Below are positions 7,520-15,430 of a DNA stretch of 47,545 bases, piece after piece. Numbering within the stretch: the stretch's first letter is position 1; every line of letters begins with the position of its first letter. The DNA comes from JBEBSD01 sp040394475 (GTDB lineage Bacteria; Bacteroidota; Bacteroidia; Cytophagales; Spirosomataceae), in assembly GCA_040394475.1 (NCBI GenBank), contig JBEBSD010000048.1, positions 1 through 47,545 of the forward strand. Reading direction: 5' to 3'. A program made the position numbers and the translations under genes. Below the pieces are notes generated by a model. That model made no database searches. It saw only the letters and a program-made list of their open reading frames with translations, and was not told the origin of the DNA.

Positions 7520-10246
7520 ATGAAAAACAGGTTTACCTCACTGATTATGCAAGGGCTGCTGCTGGCAGGTTTCGCTGCCTATGCGCAGGCGCCTGCCAAC
7601 GACGAATTTACGGGTGCCGCACCGCTTACCGTCAATCCGGGCTACGCAATAGCTCATATTACCGCAGGCACCACTGAAAATGCCACCCGGAGTCTTCCGA
7701 CCTCCTGTAATGCCAATCATCACGACGACGATGTCTGGTATACATTTACGGCGACACAGGTTTCCCATATTGTCCGGTTATCAGCCGTCACGCTCGCTTC
7801 CGGGACGGGCACTCCCTACCGTAACATGGAGGCATTCGAAAGCCATAACGGGGAACCCGGGGAACGTCTGGCCTGCACGGGTGTTGCAGATACGGAAGTA
7901 GTATTGACAGCCCTTACCGAAAACAACACCTACTTTGTCCGGGTATATTCGAACGATCTCGGCGCACCTGCCGGAATCCACCGGCGCATCCATTTTAACA
8001 TTTGTGTGCTTACCCCGCCCGCTCCTCCCGGTAACGATGAATTTACTTCCGCGGCGGAACTTACACCTCATGCCGATTATACCTGTACCCATGCCGTGAG
8101 CGGCACGACCGATGGCGCTACCCAAAGCACTGTGACCTCGTGTACGCCCAATCAAACGGACGACGATGTCTGGTACCGGTTTACGGCAACCCGGGCTTCC
8201 CATATTATCCGGTTGTCAGACATTGCCCTTGCCTACGGGATCGGAACTCCCTACCGCAATTTCGAGGTATATGAAAACGTAAACAGTCAGCCGGGTGAAC
8301 GGCTGGCCTGTACGGGCGTAACGGATACGGAAGTGCTGCTGACAGCGCTGACGGCGGGCGAGGGTTACTTTGTAAGAGTATATGCCAATAACCTCGGCAC
8401 CTCAGACGGGTCCCAAAGACGGATTCATTTCAATATCTGTATTCTGACTCCTCCGGCTCCCCCCGCCAACGATGCATACGCGACCGCTGCTGAACTCACG
8501 CCGAATCCGGACTACGACTGTACCGCTGCTGTAAGCGGCACGACCGAGGGCGCCACTCAAAGCGCGCGCTCAGCATGTGCGTCAAATCAACATGACGACG
8601 ATGTCTGGTACAAATTCACAGCGACACGTGTCTCACACATTGTCCGGTTGTCAGGCATTACACCAGCTTACGGTCCGGGCACCCCCCATCGGAACTTCGA
8701 GGTGTTCACGAGCCTGGACGACCAGCCGGATGAACTGCTGGCCTGCACAGGCGTATCGGATACCGAAGCACTGCTGACGGGGCTGACGACAGGTGCTCTT
8801 TATTTTGTAAGAGTGTATGCAAACGATCTCGGCTCACCCGGCGGAATCCGCCGGCGCATCAATTTTAACATCTGTATCCTGAGCCCCGTGGCCCCACCTG
8901 CCAATGACGACTATACCCATGCGCAACCGCTTACAGTCAATCCCGGCACAGACTGTGCCATCATCACATCCGGGACCACTGACGGCGCCACCCAGACCGA
9001 TCACAATGCCTGCCATACAGACTATAACGACGATGTATGGTTCAGCTTCACTGCCACACAGAACTCCCATACGCTACGGCTCACGGATATTACGGCAGCC
9101 TATGGTCGGGATACCTGGAGGTATGCAGAGATCTTTACCAACGAAGAAAATACGCCGGGATCCAGGATCTTTTGCGCATCCGGCATCAACTTTACTGAAA
9201 CCACACTGGCCGGTCTGACGGTGGGGAACTCTTATTACATCCGGGTCTACACCTATAGCACGCTGATTCGTATCAACTTTACAATCTGCCTCCTCACACC
9301 ACCTGTTCCGGGCAACGACGACTGCGCCGGGGCGGTCACGATCTCCGACGGCCTGCCGGTGTCGGCTGCCAACACCGGAGCCGGTCAAAGCCTGGATGCC
9401 GGAGATTGCTCCTCTGGTACCGCTTACGATGTATGGTTCAAAGCGACACCGGTGACCAGCGGCGAGCTGGTCGTTACTGCCGGCACCAGTGCATTCGACC
9501 TGGTACTTGAAGCTTTTACCGGCACCTGTGACGCGTTGGCACCCGTGATGTGCCTGAACGAAGCAGGCGGCAATGAAACCCTCACCATTGCCCATGCACA
9601 AGAAAATGTTACCTACTATTTTCGTGTATACAACCATACCCCGGCAAACACCCGTGTCGCAGCGGAAACAGGTTCGTTTACGATCCGGGCAACCGGTGCG
9701 GCCCTCCCGGTAACCCTTGCGTCCTTCTCGGTTGCGCCGGATGAAAACGGTGCGGCCGGCCTTTCCTGGACCACGACTGAAGAAGTAAACAGCAGTCATT
9801 TCGAGGTAGAACACAGCCGGGACGGGCAGGTATGGGAGCAATTGTGCACCATTGTCGCCTCCGGCAACAACGACAGGACAGCCCGGTACCACTACCTGCA
9901 CCTGGCTCCGTCCGCCGGCCTCAATTACTACCGCCTCCGATCCGTGGACCGGGATGGCAGCTCTACTTACAGTGGCATAGTAAGTCTTGACTCCGGCATA
10001 CACCTATCCATCGCCTACCCCAACCCGGCTTCTGACTGGCTCCGGCTGGCAGACTGGGACGGGATCGCGATGCTGAAACTGTTTGACGCCACCGGGCATG
10101 AGGTACCCGTCGTTAAAGATCCTGCTAACAACACGCTGTCTGTAGGTCATTTACCGGCAGGAAACTACCTGCTGCATATCCATCGGCACAACGGTGCCCG
10201 GCACAACGGTGCCCGGCAGACCCTGCGGATTGTTGTCGCCAGATGA
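7520..10246 (+). CDS. Secreted repeat protein with type IX secretion sorting domain
   Basis: Exported, probably surface-attached or released protein of 908 residues. The chosen start (MKNRFTSL) gives a clean signal peptide ending in AYAQA. The frame is open back to 7172, but that extension has no signal and lies before the promoter. Four closely related ~140-residue repeats begin near 7591, 8031, 8464 and 8898, each with an NDEFT-like start, a GTT-GATQS motif, DDDVWY-FTAT and a YFVRVY end. A diverged fifth begins near 9311 (GNDDCAGA). They resemble the beta-sandwich repeats seen in Bacteroidota adhesins. The C-terminus (ALPVTLASF, then YPNPASDWLRL and a short beta domain) is a T9SS type A sorting domain. 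A 15-bp in-frame duplication near the end gives HNGARHNGAR. No catalytic motif is seen; the ligand is unknown. Confidence 0.85.
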   Translation: MKNRFTSLIMQGLLLAGFAAYAQAPANDEFTGAAPLTVNPGYAIAHITAGTTENATRSLPTSCNANHHDDDVWYTFTATQVSHIVRLSAVTLASGTGTPYRNMEAFESHNGEPGERLACTGVADTEVVLTALTENNTYFVRVYSNDLGAPAGIHRRIHFNICVLTPPAPPGNDEFTSAAELTPHADYTCTHAVSGTTDGATQSTVTSCTPNQTDDDVWYRFTATRASHIIRLSDIALAYGIGTPYRNFEVYENVNSQPGERLACTGVTDTEVLLTALTAGEGYFVRVYANNLGTSDGSQRRIHFNICILTPPAPPANDAYATAAELTPNPDYDCTAAVSGTTEGATQSARSACASNQHDDDVWYKFTATRVSHIVRLSGITPAYGPGTPHRNFEVFTSLDDQPDELLACTGVSDTEALLTGLTTGALYFVRVYANDLGSPGGIRRRINFNICILSPVAPPANDDYTHAQPLTVNPGTDCAIITSGTTDGATQTDHNACHTDYNDDVWFSFTATQNSHTLRLTDITAAYGRDTWRYAEIFTNEENTPGSRIFCASGINFTETTLAGLTVGNSYYIRVYTYSTLIRINFTICLLTPPVPGNDDCAGAVTISDGLPVSAANTGAGQSLDAGDCSSGTAYDVWFKATPVTSGELVVTAGTSAFDLVLEAFTGTCDALAPVMCLNEAGGNETLTIAHAQENVTYYFRVYNHTPANTRVAAETGSFTIRATGAALPVTLASFSVAPDENGAAGLSWTTTEEVNSSHFEVEHSRDGQVWEQLCTIVASGNNDRTARYHYLHLAPSAGLNYYRLRSVDRDGSSTYSGIVSLDSGIHLSIAYPNPASDWLRLADWDGIAMLKLFDATGHEVPVVKDPANNTLSVGHLPAGNYLLHIHRHNGARHNGARQTLRIVVAR
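7591..9308 (+). repeat. Four ~435-bp tandem intragenic repeats
   Basis: Repeat units begin near 7591, 8031, 8464 and 8898. Each encodes one beta-sandwich domain and they share long similar stretches at DNA level, for example GACGACGATGTCTGGTA in the first three. Such similarity could allow copy number to change by recombination or replication slippage. The fourth unit is shorter and more diverged. Confidence 0.8.
10186..10215 (+). repeat. 15-bp perfect direct duplication in the sorting domain
   Basis: The unit gcacaacggtgcccg occurs twice back to back and duplicates five residues (HNGAR) just before the C-terminal strand of the T9SS protein. It is in frame, so it does not disrupt the protein. 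Confidence 0.9.
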
Positions 10247-10836
10247 CACGGGCGCGGTAGCTACGCACGGGTACCCGGAAAGCATAGAAAGCCTGGTCCG
10301 CAAACTGAATCCGGACCGGGTACACCCCTATCGGCCGACACCCCTGAAAACACCCTTCACCGAAGGATGCCGGCTCCGTTGACAAGCGGCCTCGAAATCT
10401 GACTGATTTTACGGGCATCGGCACTTTTCACCAGAAGTTATTTTGGGTCAGGGTATCCAACCACCTTTCTCCGACGGTTGGCTACGGTAACATTTCGACA
10501 GATCCGCTTTGCCCGCAGGAGGTAACTCCTTTGTATCAGCAGTGCCCCGAAAGAAAACCCGGTTAACCGTACTTCCCAATCAATCCGGGAACCTTCGTTT
10601 TGGTATGCTGTCGAAAAAACTATTGCGATAGTTGCCGGTATCAATTTACCCTGTCTAGTGATTTAATAGAGTTGCCAGGTATTTCCTGATATGGCTTTTT
10701 TGTTGTACTTTTTGCACAGAAAACAGTATATCCGGTTACCAAACACCGTAACCGAAAGCAGTTTCCTGAATACGATCCGCCGTCAATCCGCCCGGAGAGG
10801 GCCGCCACTGTAAAAGAATCGAGTCCAGAGCAACCC
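10247..10836. other. Intergenic region upstream of the fossil PUL
   Basis: About 590 bp with no convincing gene on either strand. TACTTTTTGC near 10706-10715 resembles the -7 element with one extra T and could be the old promoter of the ECF sigma remnant at 10837. No strong terminator follows the T9SS gene. Confidence 0.45.
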
Positions 10837-11115
10837 ATGATTAAAATTCTTCCCCGCGATACTGACCAGCTACTTTGGCAAAAAGCCGCGAAGGGTGATT
10901 TACATGCTTTCGAGAGTCTGTACAACCGGTACTGGGAACTTTCCTATGCGCAAATCTCTCTCCGGCTTGGCATTTTCGAACGGACGGTCGAAAAGCATAT
11001 AAGCAAGTCGCTCCCGAATGGGCGTGTATTCAACGAAAACAAGCATTATCTTTTCCCGATTCCTACAGAAGAACTGATCCTGAACCCTAATCTGGAGCAA
11101 GACCCAGGATGGTAA
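10837..11115 (+). pseudogene. Fossil PUL: ECF sigma fragments fused in frame to a SusD C-terminus
   Basis: A 92-codon ORF made of three pieces of different genes. Residues 1-33 (LLWQKAAKGDLHAFESLYNRYW) match the start of ECF sigma region 2. Without the rest of regions 2 and 3 it continues as a region 4 helix-turn-helix (YAQISLRLGIFERTVEKHISKSL). It then ends as a SusD protein ends (NKHYLFPIPTEELILNPNLEQDPGW). Since these loci run sigma, FecR, SusC, SusD, two internal deletions appear to have removed most of a four-gene locus while keeping one frame. The intact sulfatase follows 57 nt downstream and was probably part of that PUL. The fusion lacks most of the sigma core-binding region, so it is unlikely to work as a sigma factor; whether it is translated is unknown. 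Confidence 0.85.
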
Positions 11116-11139
11116 GACCCGGGATGGTAAGACCCGGGA
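11101..11139 (+). repeat. 15-bp tandem duplication at the fossil SusD stop codon
   Basis: gacccaggatggtaa (11101-11115), gacccgggatggtaa (11116-11130) and a partial third copy (11131-11139). Each full copy encodes DPGW-stop, so the SusD terminus and stop codon are duplicated. It marks slippage or recombination at the old gene end. Confidence 0.9.
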
Positions 11140-11172
11140 AGCGCTCACAGACAACTTTTAACGACAATATAA

Positions 11173-12645
11173 ATGATTGGTACTCTTTCAAAAAATGTCC
11201 TCCTGGCGGTAGCCGCAGGAGTATGCCTGACCGCTTCGGGCCCGGTGAGCAAGCAAACATCCCGCCCTCCCAATATCCTGTTCATTTTTGCGGACGACCA
11301 GCGCGCTGATGCCCTTGGCGCCGCAGGAAATTCCTATATACGAACGCCGCACCTGGACGAACTGGCAAAAAAAGGCACACGCCTTACCAATGCCTATGTG
11401 ATGGGTGGACATCACGGTGCGGTTTGTGCACCCAGCAGGGCAATGCTGATGAGCGGAAAAAGCCTGTTCCATGTCTATGACGTCCTCGACGGGGTGTACA
11501 CCATGCCGCAGCATTTCGCCAGACATGGTTACGAAACCTTTGGTACGGGCAAATGGCATAACGGGGCAAAGGCTTTTGAAGCGAGTTTTCAAAAAGGGAA
11601 AGCGGTTTTCCTGGGCGGAATGAGCGATCATGGAAAGGTCCCCATCCGGGATCTGGAAGCAAACGGGCAATTGGGCGCGATGAAAGAGGCAGGATATTCC
11701 ACGGATATTTTCACAGATGCCGCCATCGGATACCTGGATGATTACGCCCGGCAGAATTCTGCCAGGCCCTTTTTCTGTTATGTGGCTTACACCGCTCCGC
11801 ACGACCCGCGTTCCCCCCGGGAAGACTTTGTGAACCGCTATCCCGAAGGTTCCGTGCCTGTTCCCGGGAACTTCCGGAAATACCATCCGTTTGCGTTTGA
11901 TGATATGCAGATCCGGGATGAGCAGCTGGCCGCCTGGCCACGAACTCCCGAAGTGGTGCAGGCATCCCTATCGGATTACTATGCGCTGATTTCGCATATG
12001 GATGCGAGGATCGGGGAGCTGATCGCCGGGTTAAAAGCAAAGGGGCTGTATGAAAATACACTGATCGTATATGCTGCCGATAACGGCCTGGCGATCGGGA
12101 GTCACGGACTTCTCGGCAAACAGAATTTGTACGAGCACAGTACAAAGGTTCCTATGATCGTATCGGGCCCTGGGATCCCGGAAAACCAGGTTTCGGACGC
12201 GCTGGTCTACCTGTTCGATTTGTTTCCTACCCTTGCCGCGGCCAGCGGCCTGCCGGCTCCGGAAGGAGTAGACGGCGAAAACTTCCTGCCTTTGCTGCAG
12301 CAATCCGCCAATACCGGCCGGGAATCACTGTTTACGGCCTACCGTGCTACGGTGAGGGCAGTAAGAGACAAGGAGTGGAAGCTCATCCGCTACCCTTTAC
12401 GAAATTACACCCAGCTCTTTCACCTCCGGGAAGATCCGCTGGAGATACATAACCTCGCCGGCGATCCGGCGCACGCCGACCGGGAAAAGCAATTAATGAC
12501 ACTAATGGCGAAGTGGCAGCAACAAACCGGAGACACGGCAAGGCTGCAGACAGACCGGCCGTTGCCGCTGGAATATCAGCCGGAGACGTTTAAGCAGACC
12601 CCTGATGTGCATCAGCCGCCGTATATTCTGGAGAAGTATTTTTGA
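11173..12645 (+). CDS. Secreted sulfatase (family S1, formylglycine-dependent)
   Basis: Hydrolyses sulfate esters, most likely on a sulfated polysaccharide in the periplasm or at the surface. The protein has 490 residues, with a signal peptide near residues 1-27. Metal ligands appear in NILFIFADDQRAD (Asp41, Asp42). The CAPSR motif (Cys85-Arg89) is the C-x-P-S-R site where Cys is converted to formylglycine; GYETFGTGKWH is the second sulfatase signature; YAADNG and GKQNLYEHS are the later metal and substrate-site motifs. All key residues are present, so it should be active if a maturase (not in the window) exists. The sulfated sugar cannot be told from the sequence. It sits directly after the fossil PUL and is probably its surviving enzyme. 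Confidence 0.93.
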   Translation: MIGTLSKNVLLAVAAGVCLTASGPVSKQTSRPPNILFIFADDQRADALGAAGNSYIRTPHLDELAKKGTRLTNAYVMGGHHGAVCAPSRAMLMSGKSLFHVYDVLDGVYTMPQHFARHGYETFGTGKWHNGAKAFEASFQKGKAVFLGGMSDHGKVPIRDLEANGQLGAMKEAGYSTDIFTDAAIGYLDDYARQNSARPFFCYVAYTAPHDPRSPREDFVNRYPEGSVPVPGNFRKYHPFAFDDMQIRDEQLAAWPRTPEVVQASLSDYYALISHMDARIGELIAGLKAKGLYENTLIVYAADNGLAIGSHGLLGKQNLYEHSTKVPMIVSGPGIPENQVSDALVYLFDLFPTLAAASGLPAPEGVDGENFLPLLQQSANTGRESLFTAYRATVRAVRDKEWKLIRYPLRNYTQLFHLREDPLEIHNLAGDPAHADREKQLMTLMAKWQQQTGDTARLQTDRPLPLEYQPETFKQTPDVHQPPYILEKYF

Positions 12646-12687
12646 GAGAGGAACAAGAAATCTCGCTTTCGGTAACCAGGAGATTCA

Positions 12688-13731
12688 CTACACCCTAACC
12701 GGTTCTATCCCGATACGTCCGCACCATCCGAGGAAGCGTTCATGCACCTGGTTCAATACGTTCTGTTGTGCTTCCGAAAGTACTCGTTTGCTGGATCGGC
12801 ATGCGAGCTCAACCGGCAAGCCTCTCTTTTTCAGGAAGTATTTGGAACTGACGGGATACCCCCGGGAAATAAGGGGTTCGGTTTGCGCGATTTCTTCCTG
12901 TAGCCAATCGACCTGGTCTTTTTTGGCCGGGTTATCGGCGTTCTCGCATAGCCAGGTCAGGATCTCCGGGTAGAAATTCGCGGAAATGGGTGACAATCCG
13001 GCGCCGCCTTCCCGCAGCGAAGCCACGGCTGACGCGGTATGGGCATTGAAGAATTGCAGTTTACTGCCTTTGGCGAGTGCGAGCTTGGCCCTGATCCCGA
13101 CGATATTCTCGGAGGTATCCTTGTGGTAAATAAACCGGTTGCTATTTACCATATAGGAGAATACCTCGGTGCTGAGGACCCTTTTGTACGGGTTAGGACT
13201 TTCGTAGGTGCCCAATGGTATGTTTCCGGTGAGAGAAGCCAGCTTTTGCAGATTTTCGATGAGCACCCCGTCAAGGTCCTGCCGGTCGGCAAAGTGACTC
13301 GTAACAAGAATTACGGCTTCCGTTCCCAGGTCGTACACACGTTTCACAAACTCCGACTTTTCCCTGATGGTATCCCCGAAAGAACCCGTGCTTACGACCG
13401 GCACTTTGCCTTTAAAAGCCCTGACGACCCTGCCGGTAACCGCCAGTCTTTCTTCAGGAGTCAGGTGATACATCTCACTGCTGAGACAATTGGCAAAAAA
13501 ACCGCCGGCTCCCGCCTGATGGTAAAAAGCCGTGATCCTGTCAAACGCATTCCAATCGATGGTGAGGTCGCTGTGAAACGGTGTTACCATGACCGGGACG
13601 AGCTTCTTGAGGCTTTTTTTTCGAAAAGAATTGGTAAGATCACTGGAATGTAAACCAGGCCAGGCTGCTAAAGGAAGCATGGCCAATTGCCTGAGGAAGA
13701 TCCTCCGGGATTCGTTTGCTTTATTTTTCAT
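12688..13731 (-). CDS. Exported dihydrodipicolinate synthase/N-acetylneuraminate lyase family protein
   Basis: A class I aldolase-fold (TIM barrel) enzyme of 347 residues. The Schiff-base lysine is visible (YHKDTS, Lys204), as is the Tyr of the active-site motif (GTYESPNPY, Tyr176). The family splits or forms pyruvate adducts of aldehydes (DapA, NanA, KDG aldolase); the substrate here is not known. The N-terminus carries a twin-arginine motif (SRRIFLRQ, residues 8-15) followed by a hydrophobic stretch, so it should be exported by Tat, unlike cytoplasmic DapA. It is convergent with the sulfatase, with only 42 bp between stop codons. A strong hairpin separates it from susD2 upstream, so it probably has its own promoter. 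Confidence 0.88.
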   Translation of the reverse strand: MKNKANESRRIFLRQLAMLPLAAWPGLHSSDLTNSFRKKSLKKLVPVMVTPFHSDLTIDWNAFDRITAFYHQAGAGGFFANCLSSEMYHLTPEERLAVTGRVVRAFKGKVPVVSTGSFGDTIREKSEFVKRVYDLGTEAVILVTSHFADRQDLDGVLIENLQKLASLTGNIPLGTYESPNPYKRVLSTEVFSYMVNSNRFIYHKDTSENIVGIRAKLALAKGSKLQFFNAHTASAVASLREGGAGLSPISANFYPEILTWLCENADNPAKKDQVDWLQEEIAQTEPLISRGYPVSSKYFLKKRGLPVELACRSSKRVLSEAQQNVLNQVHERFLGWCGRIGIEPVRV

Positions 13732-13756
13732 ATGGCTAAGGGCACAAAGTACTTTC

Positions 13757-13794
13757 TTTAAAAACGGGGCTGCATCTGTAGCCCCGTTTTTAAA
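13757..13794. terminator. Bidirectional intrinsic terminator after susC2-susD2
   Basis: A perfect 15-bp stem (13757-13771 with 13780-13794) around an 8-nt loop. Its outer part is A-rich on one side and T-rich on the other, giving a U-tract in both directions. It lies 45 nt past the susD2 stop on the minus strand and insulates the gene at 12688-13731. Confidence 0.85.
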
Positions 13795-13839
13795 GCATTC
13801 TATAATTTACTCGCTGCTATCAGGATGACCGGACAATCG

Positions 13840-15408
13840 TCAGTTGTCCCACCACACTTTGGTGACAAAATTGTCTGTGCCCTGGCGGGCTACCGCCGCC
13901 TCGTAGTTTTCTTTATTGTAGACCATTTCACTTTGCGGGTAGCGAAGTCTGCCGGGGAATTTCCCGCCTGTTTCATTACCGAGATAGTAGTTGACAGGGA
14001 TCAGTTTGGGGTACCCCGAACGTCTTACGTTGGCGTAGGTTTCATAGCCGTTCAGGAAAGTCGCCACCCAATACTGCGTATTGATCTGCTCGAGCGCTTT
14101 TTCCGTTCCCTGGTCGCCGGCGTAAGGATTGGCAGCCAGATAGTTGGCAATTTCCTGGTCAGTGATTACCGCGGATGCGTCGTATTGGGCCAGGTTCTTC
14201 ATGCCGGCCGCCGCCCCGCTCTCATACAGGCTCCCGGCATCCGCATCGATCCACCCCCGCACAGCAGCTTCGGCCAGCAGAAATTGCGACTCGGCATACG
14301 TCAGGAACATTCTGGCGCCGTCCAGCTTTGCGAAAACATCACGGTTGACACCCGAGTACTGGTGCTCGTTTTGAGAAGGATCAAAGCTGGGATCATCCTC
14401 CATTGTCTCCCTGTTCAGCCCGTTGGGGAGTCCTTTCTGAACCGCCGGATCCGTAATTTTAACAGTATTATTTCTCCAGTCGGGGTAAATTGCGGCGATA
14501 TATTTCAACCGGGGGTCATTTGTGCTTTTCAGGTAATCAACGAAAGTAGCGGATATTTTACCGGGAACAAACCCCACTTTGAACATATAGCTCTGACCAT
14601 TCACCAGGTCCTGATTGCTGCCCACGGCGTCGGTCCCGCGGATGATCAGGTTGTCGTCATTGCTGCTTAACGTTCCGCCTGCAAACGCCTTTTGGGCCCA
14701 GGCCGATGCCGTGGCAGGTTCTACCTTCGATAACCTCATTCCAAGGCGCAGCATCATCGAATACCCCAGCTTTTTCCACTTCTGGATGTCGCCCTTATAG
14801 GCGATATCTGCTGTAGCAAAGTTATTTCGCTGCGCATCCAGCTTCGCAGTAGCATCTTCGAGCTCGCTCAGCATGTGATAATAAATATCCTTCTGCGTAT
14901 CATACTTCGGTTTGAATAGCTGCTCGTAGTACCCTTTGCCGGCTTCGGAATAGGGGATGTCGCCGTACATATCCGTCAGACGGGAATAAACAATCGTCCG
15001 CCATATCCGGTTCATCTGGATCAGGTTATGGTATTCCTCCTCTTTTCCTATTGACAGATAAGAAACATCCGCCATCAGCTTTGCAGGACCAATGTCTCCG
15101 CTGAAAGTATTATTCCAGAGCAATTCATTGTTTCCCTGATGATACACGTATTTATCGCCGTGAAAATCAAAAATACCTACATCGCTGAGCGAAGCCAGGT
15201 GCTGGCAAAACGTCGTCCCATAGTACATCGAATTGGCCTCATCCCCTCTGAAGGTGCGCAGCTGTGCCGTAGAAAACAGGTATTCCGGTCTGATTTGTTC
15301 ACGGGTAATTGCCACCGGGTTTTTATTCAGCTCCTCAAAGTCACCATCGCAGGCGGGTAACACCACAACAGCAACCAATCCCAAAACATATTGAATATAT
15401 GACTTCAT
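13840..15408 (-). CDS. SusD-like lipoprotein, SusD-like_2 type (SusD2)
   Basis: Outer-membrane nutrient-binding lipoprotein of 522 residues. The start at 15408 (MKSYIQYVLG) gives a lipoprotein signal with Cys at about residue 20 (VVLPAC); the frame is open further upstream but those codons overlap the end of susC2. The early motif FEELNKNPVAITREQIRPEYLF and the late YAESQFLLAEAAVRGW belong to the second SusD subfamily, whose partners are SusC proteins of the ALGI(R/K) type. That is the kind just upstream, 22 nt away. It is the last gene of its operon. The ligand is unknown. Confidence 0.93.
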   Translation of the reverse strand: MKSYIQYVLGLVAVVVLPACDGDFEELNKNPVAITREQIRPEYLFSTAQLRTFRGDEANSMYYGTTFCQHLASLSDVGIFDFHGDKYVYHQGNNELLWNNTFSGDIGPAKLMADVSYLSIGKEEEYHNLIQMNRIWRTIVYSRLTDMYGDIPYSEAGKGYYEQLFKPKYDTQKDIYYHMLSELEDATAKLDAQRNNFATADIAYKGDIQKWKKLGYSMMLRLGMRLSKVEPATASAWAQKAFAGGTLSSNDDNLIIRGTDAVGSNQDLVNGQSYMFKVGFVPGKISATFVDYLKSTNDPRLKYIAAIYPDWRNNTVKITDPAVQKGLPNGLNRETMEDDPSFDPSQNEHQYSGVNRDVFAKLDGARMFLTYAESQFLLAEAAVRGWIDADAGSLYESGAAAGMKNLAQYDASAVITDQEIANYLAANPYAGDQGTEKALEQINTQYWVATFLNGYETYANVRRSGYPKLIPVNYYLGNETGGKFPGRLRYPQSEMVYNKENYEAAVARQGTDNFVTKVWWDN

Positions 15409-15430
15409 AAGATTTTCAGATAATAGGTTA

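Noticed and set aside
9074..10003. A 309-codon minus-strand open frame opposite the T9SS protein
   Set aside because: It is antisense to a clear repeat protein and sorting domain and its translation looks like no known protein.
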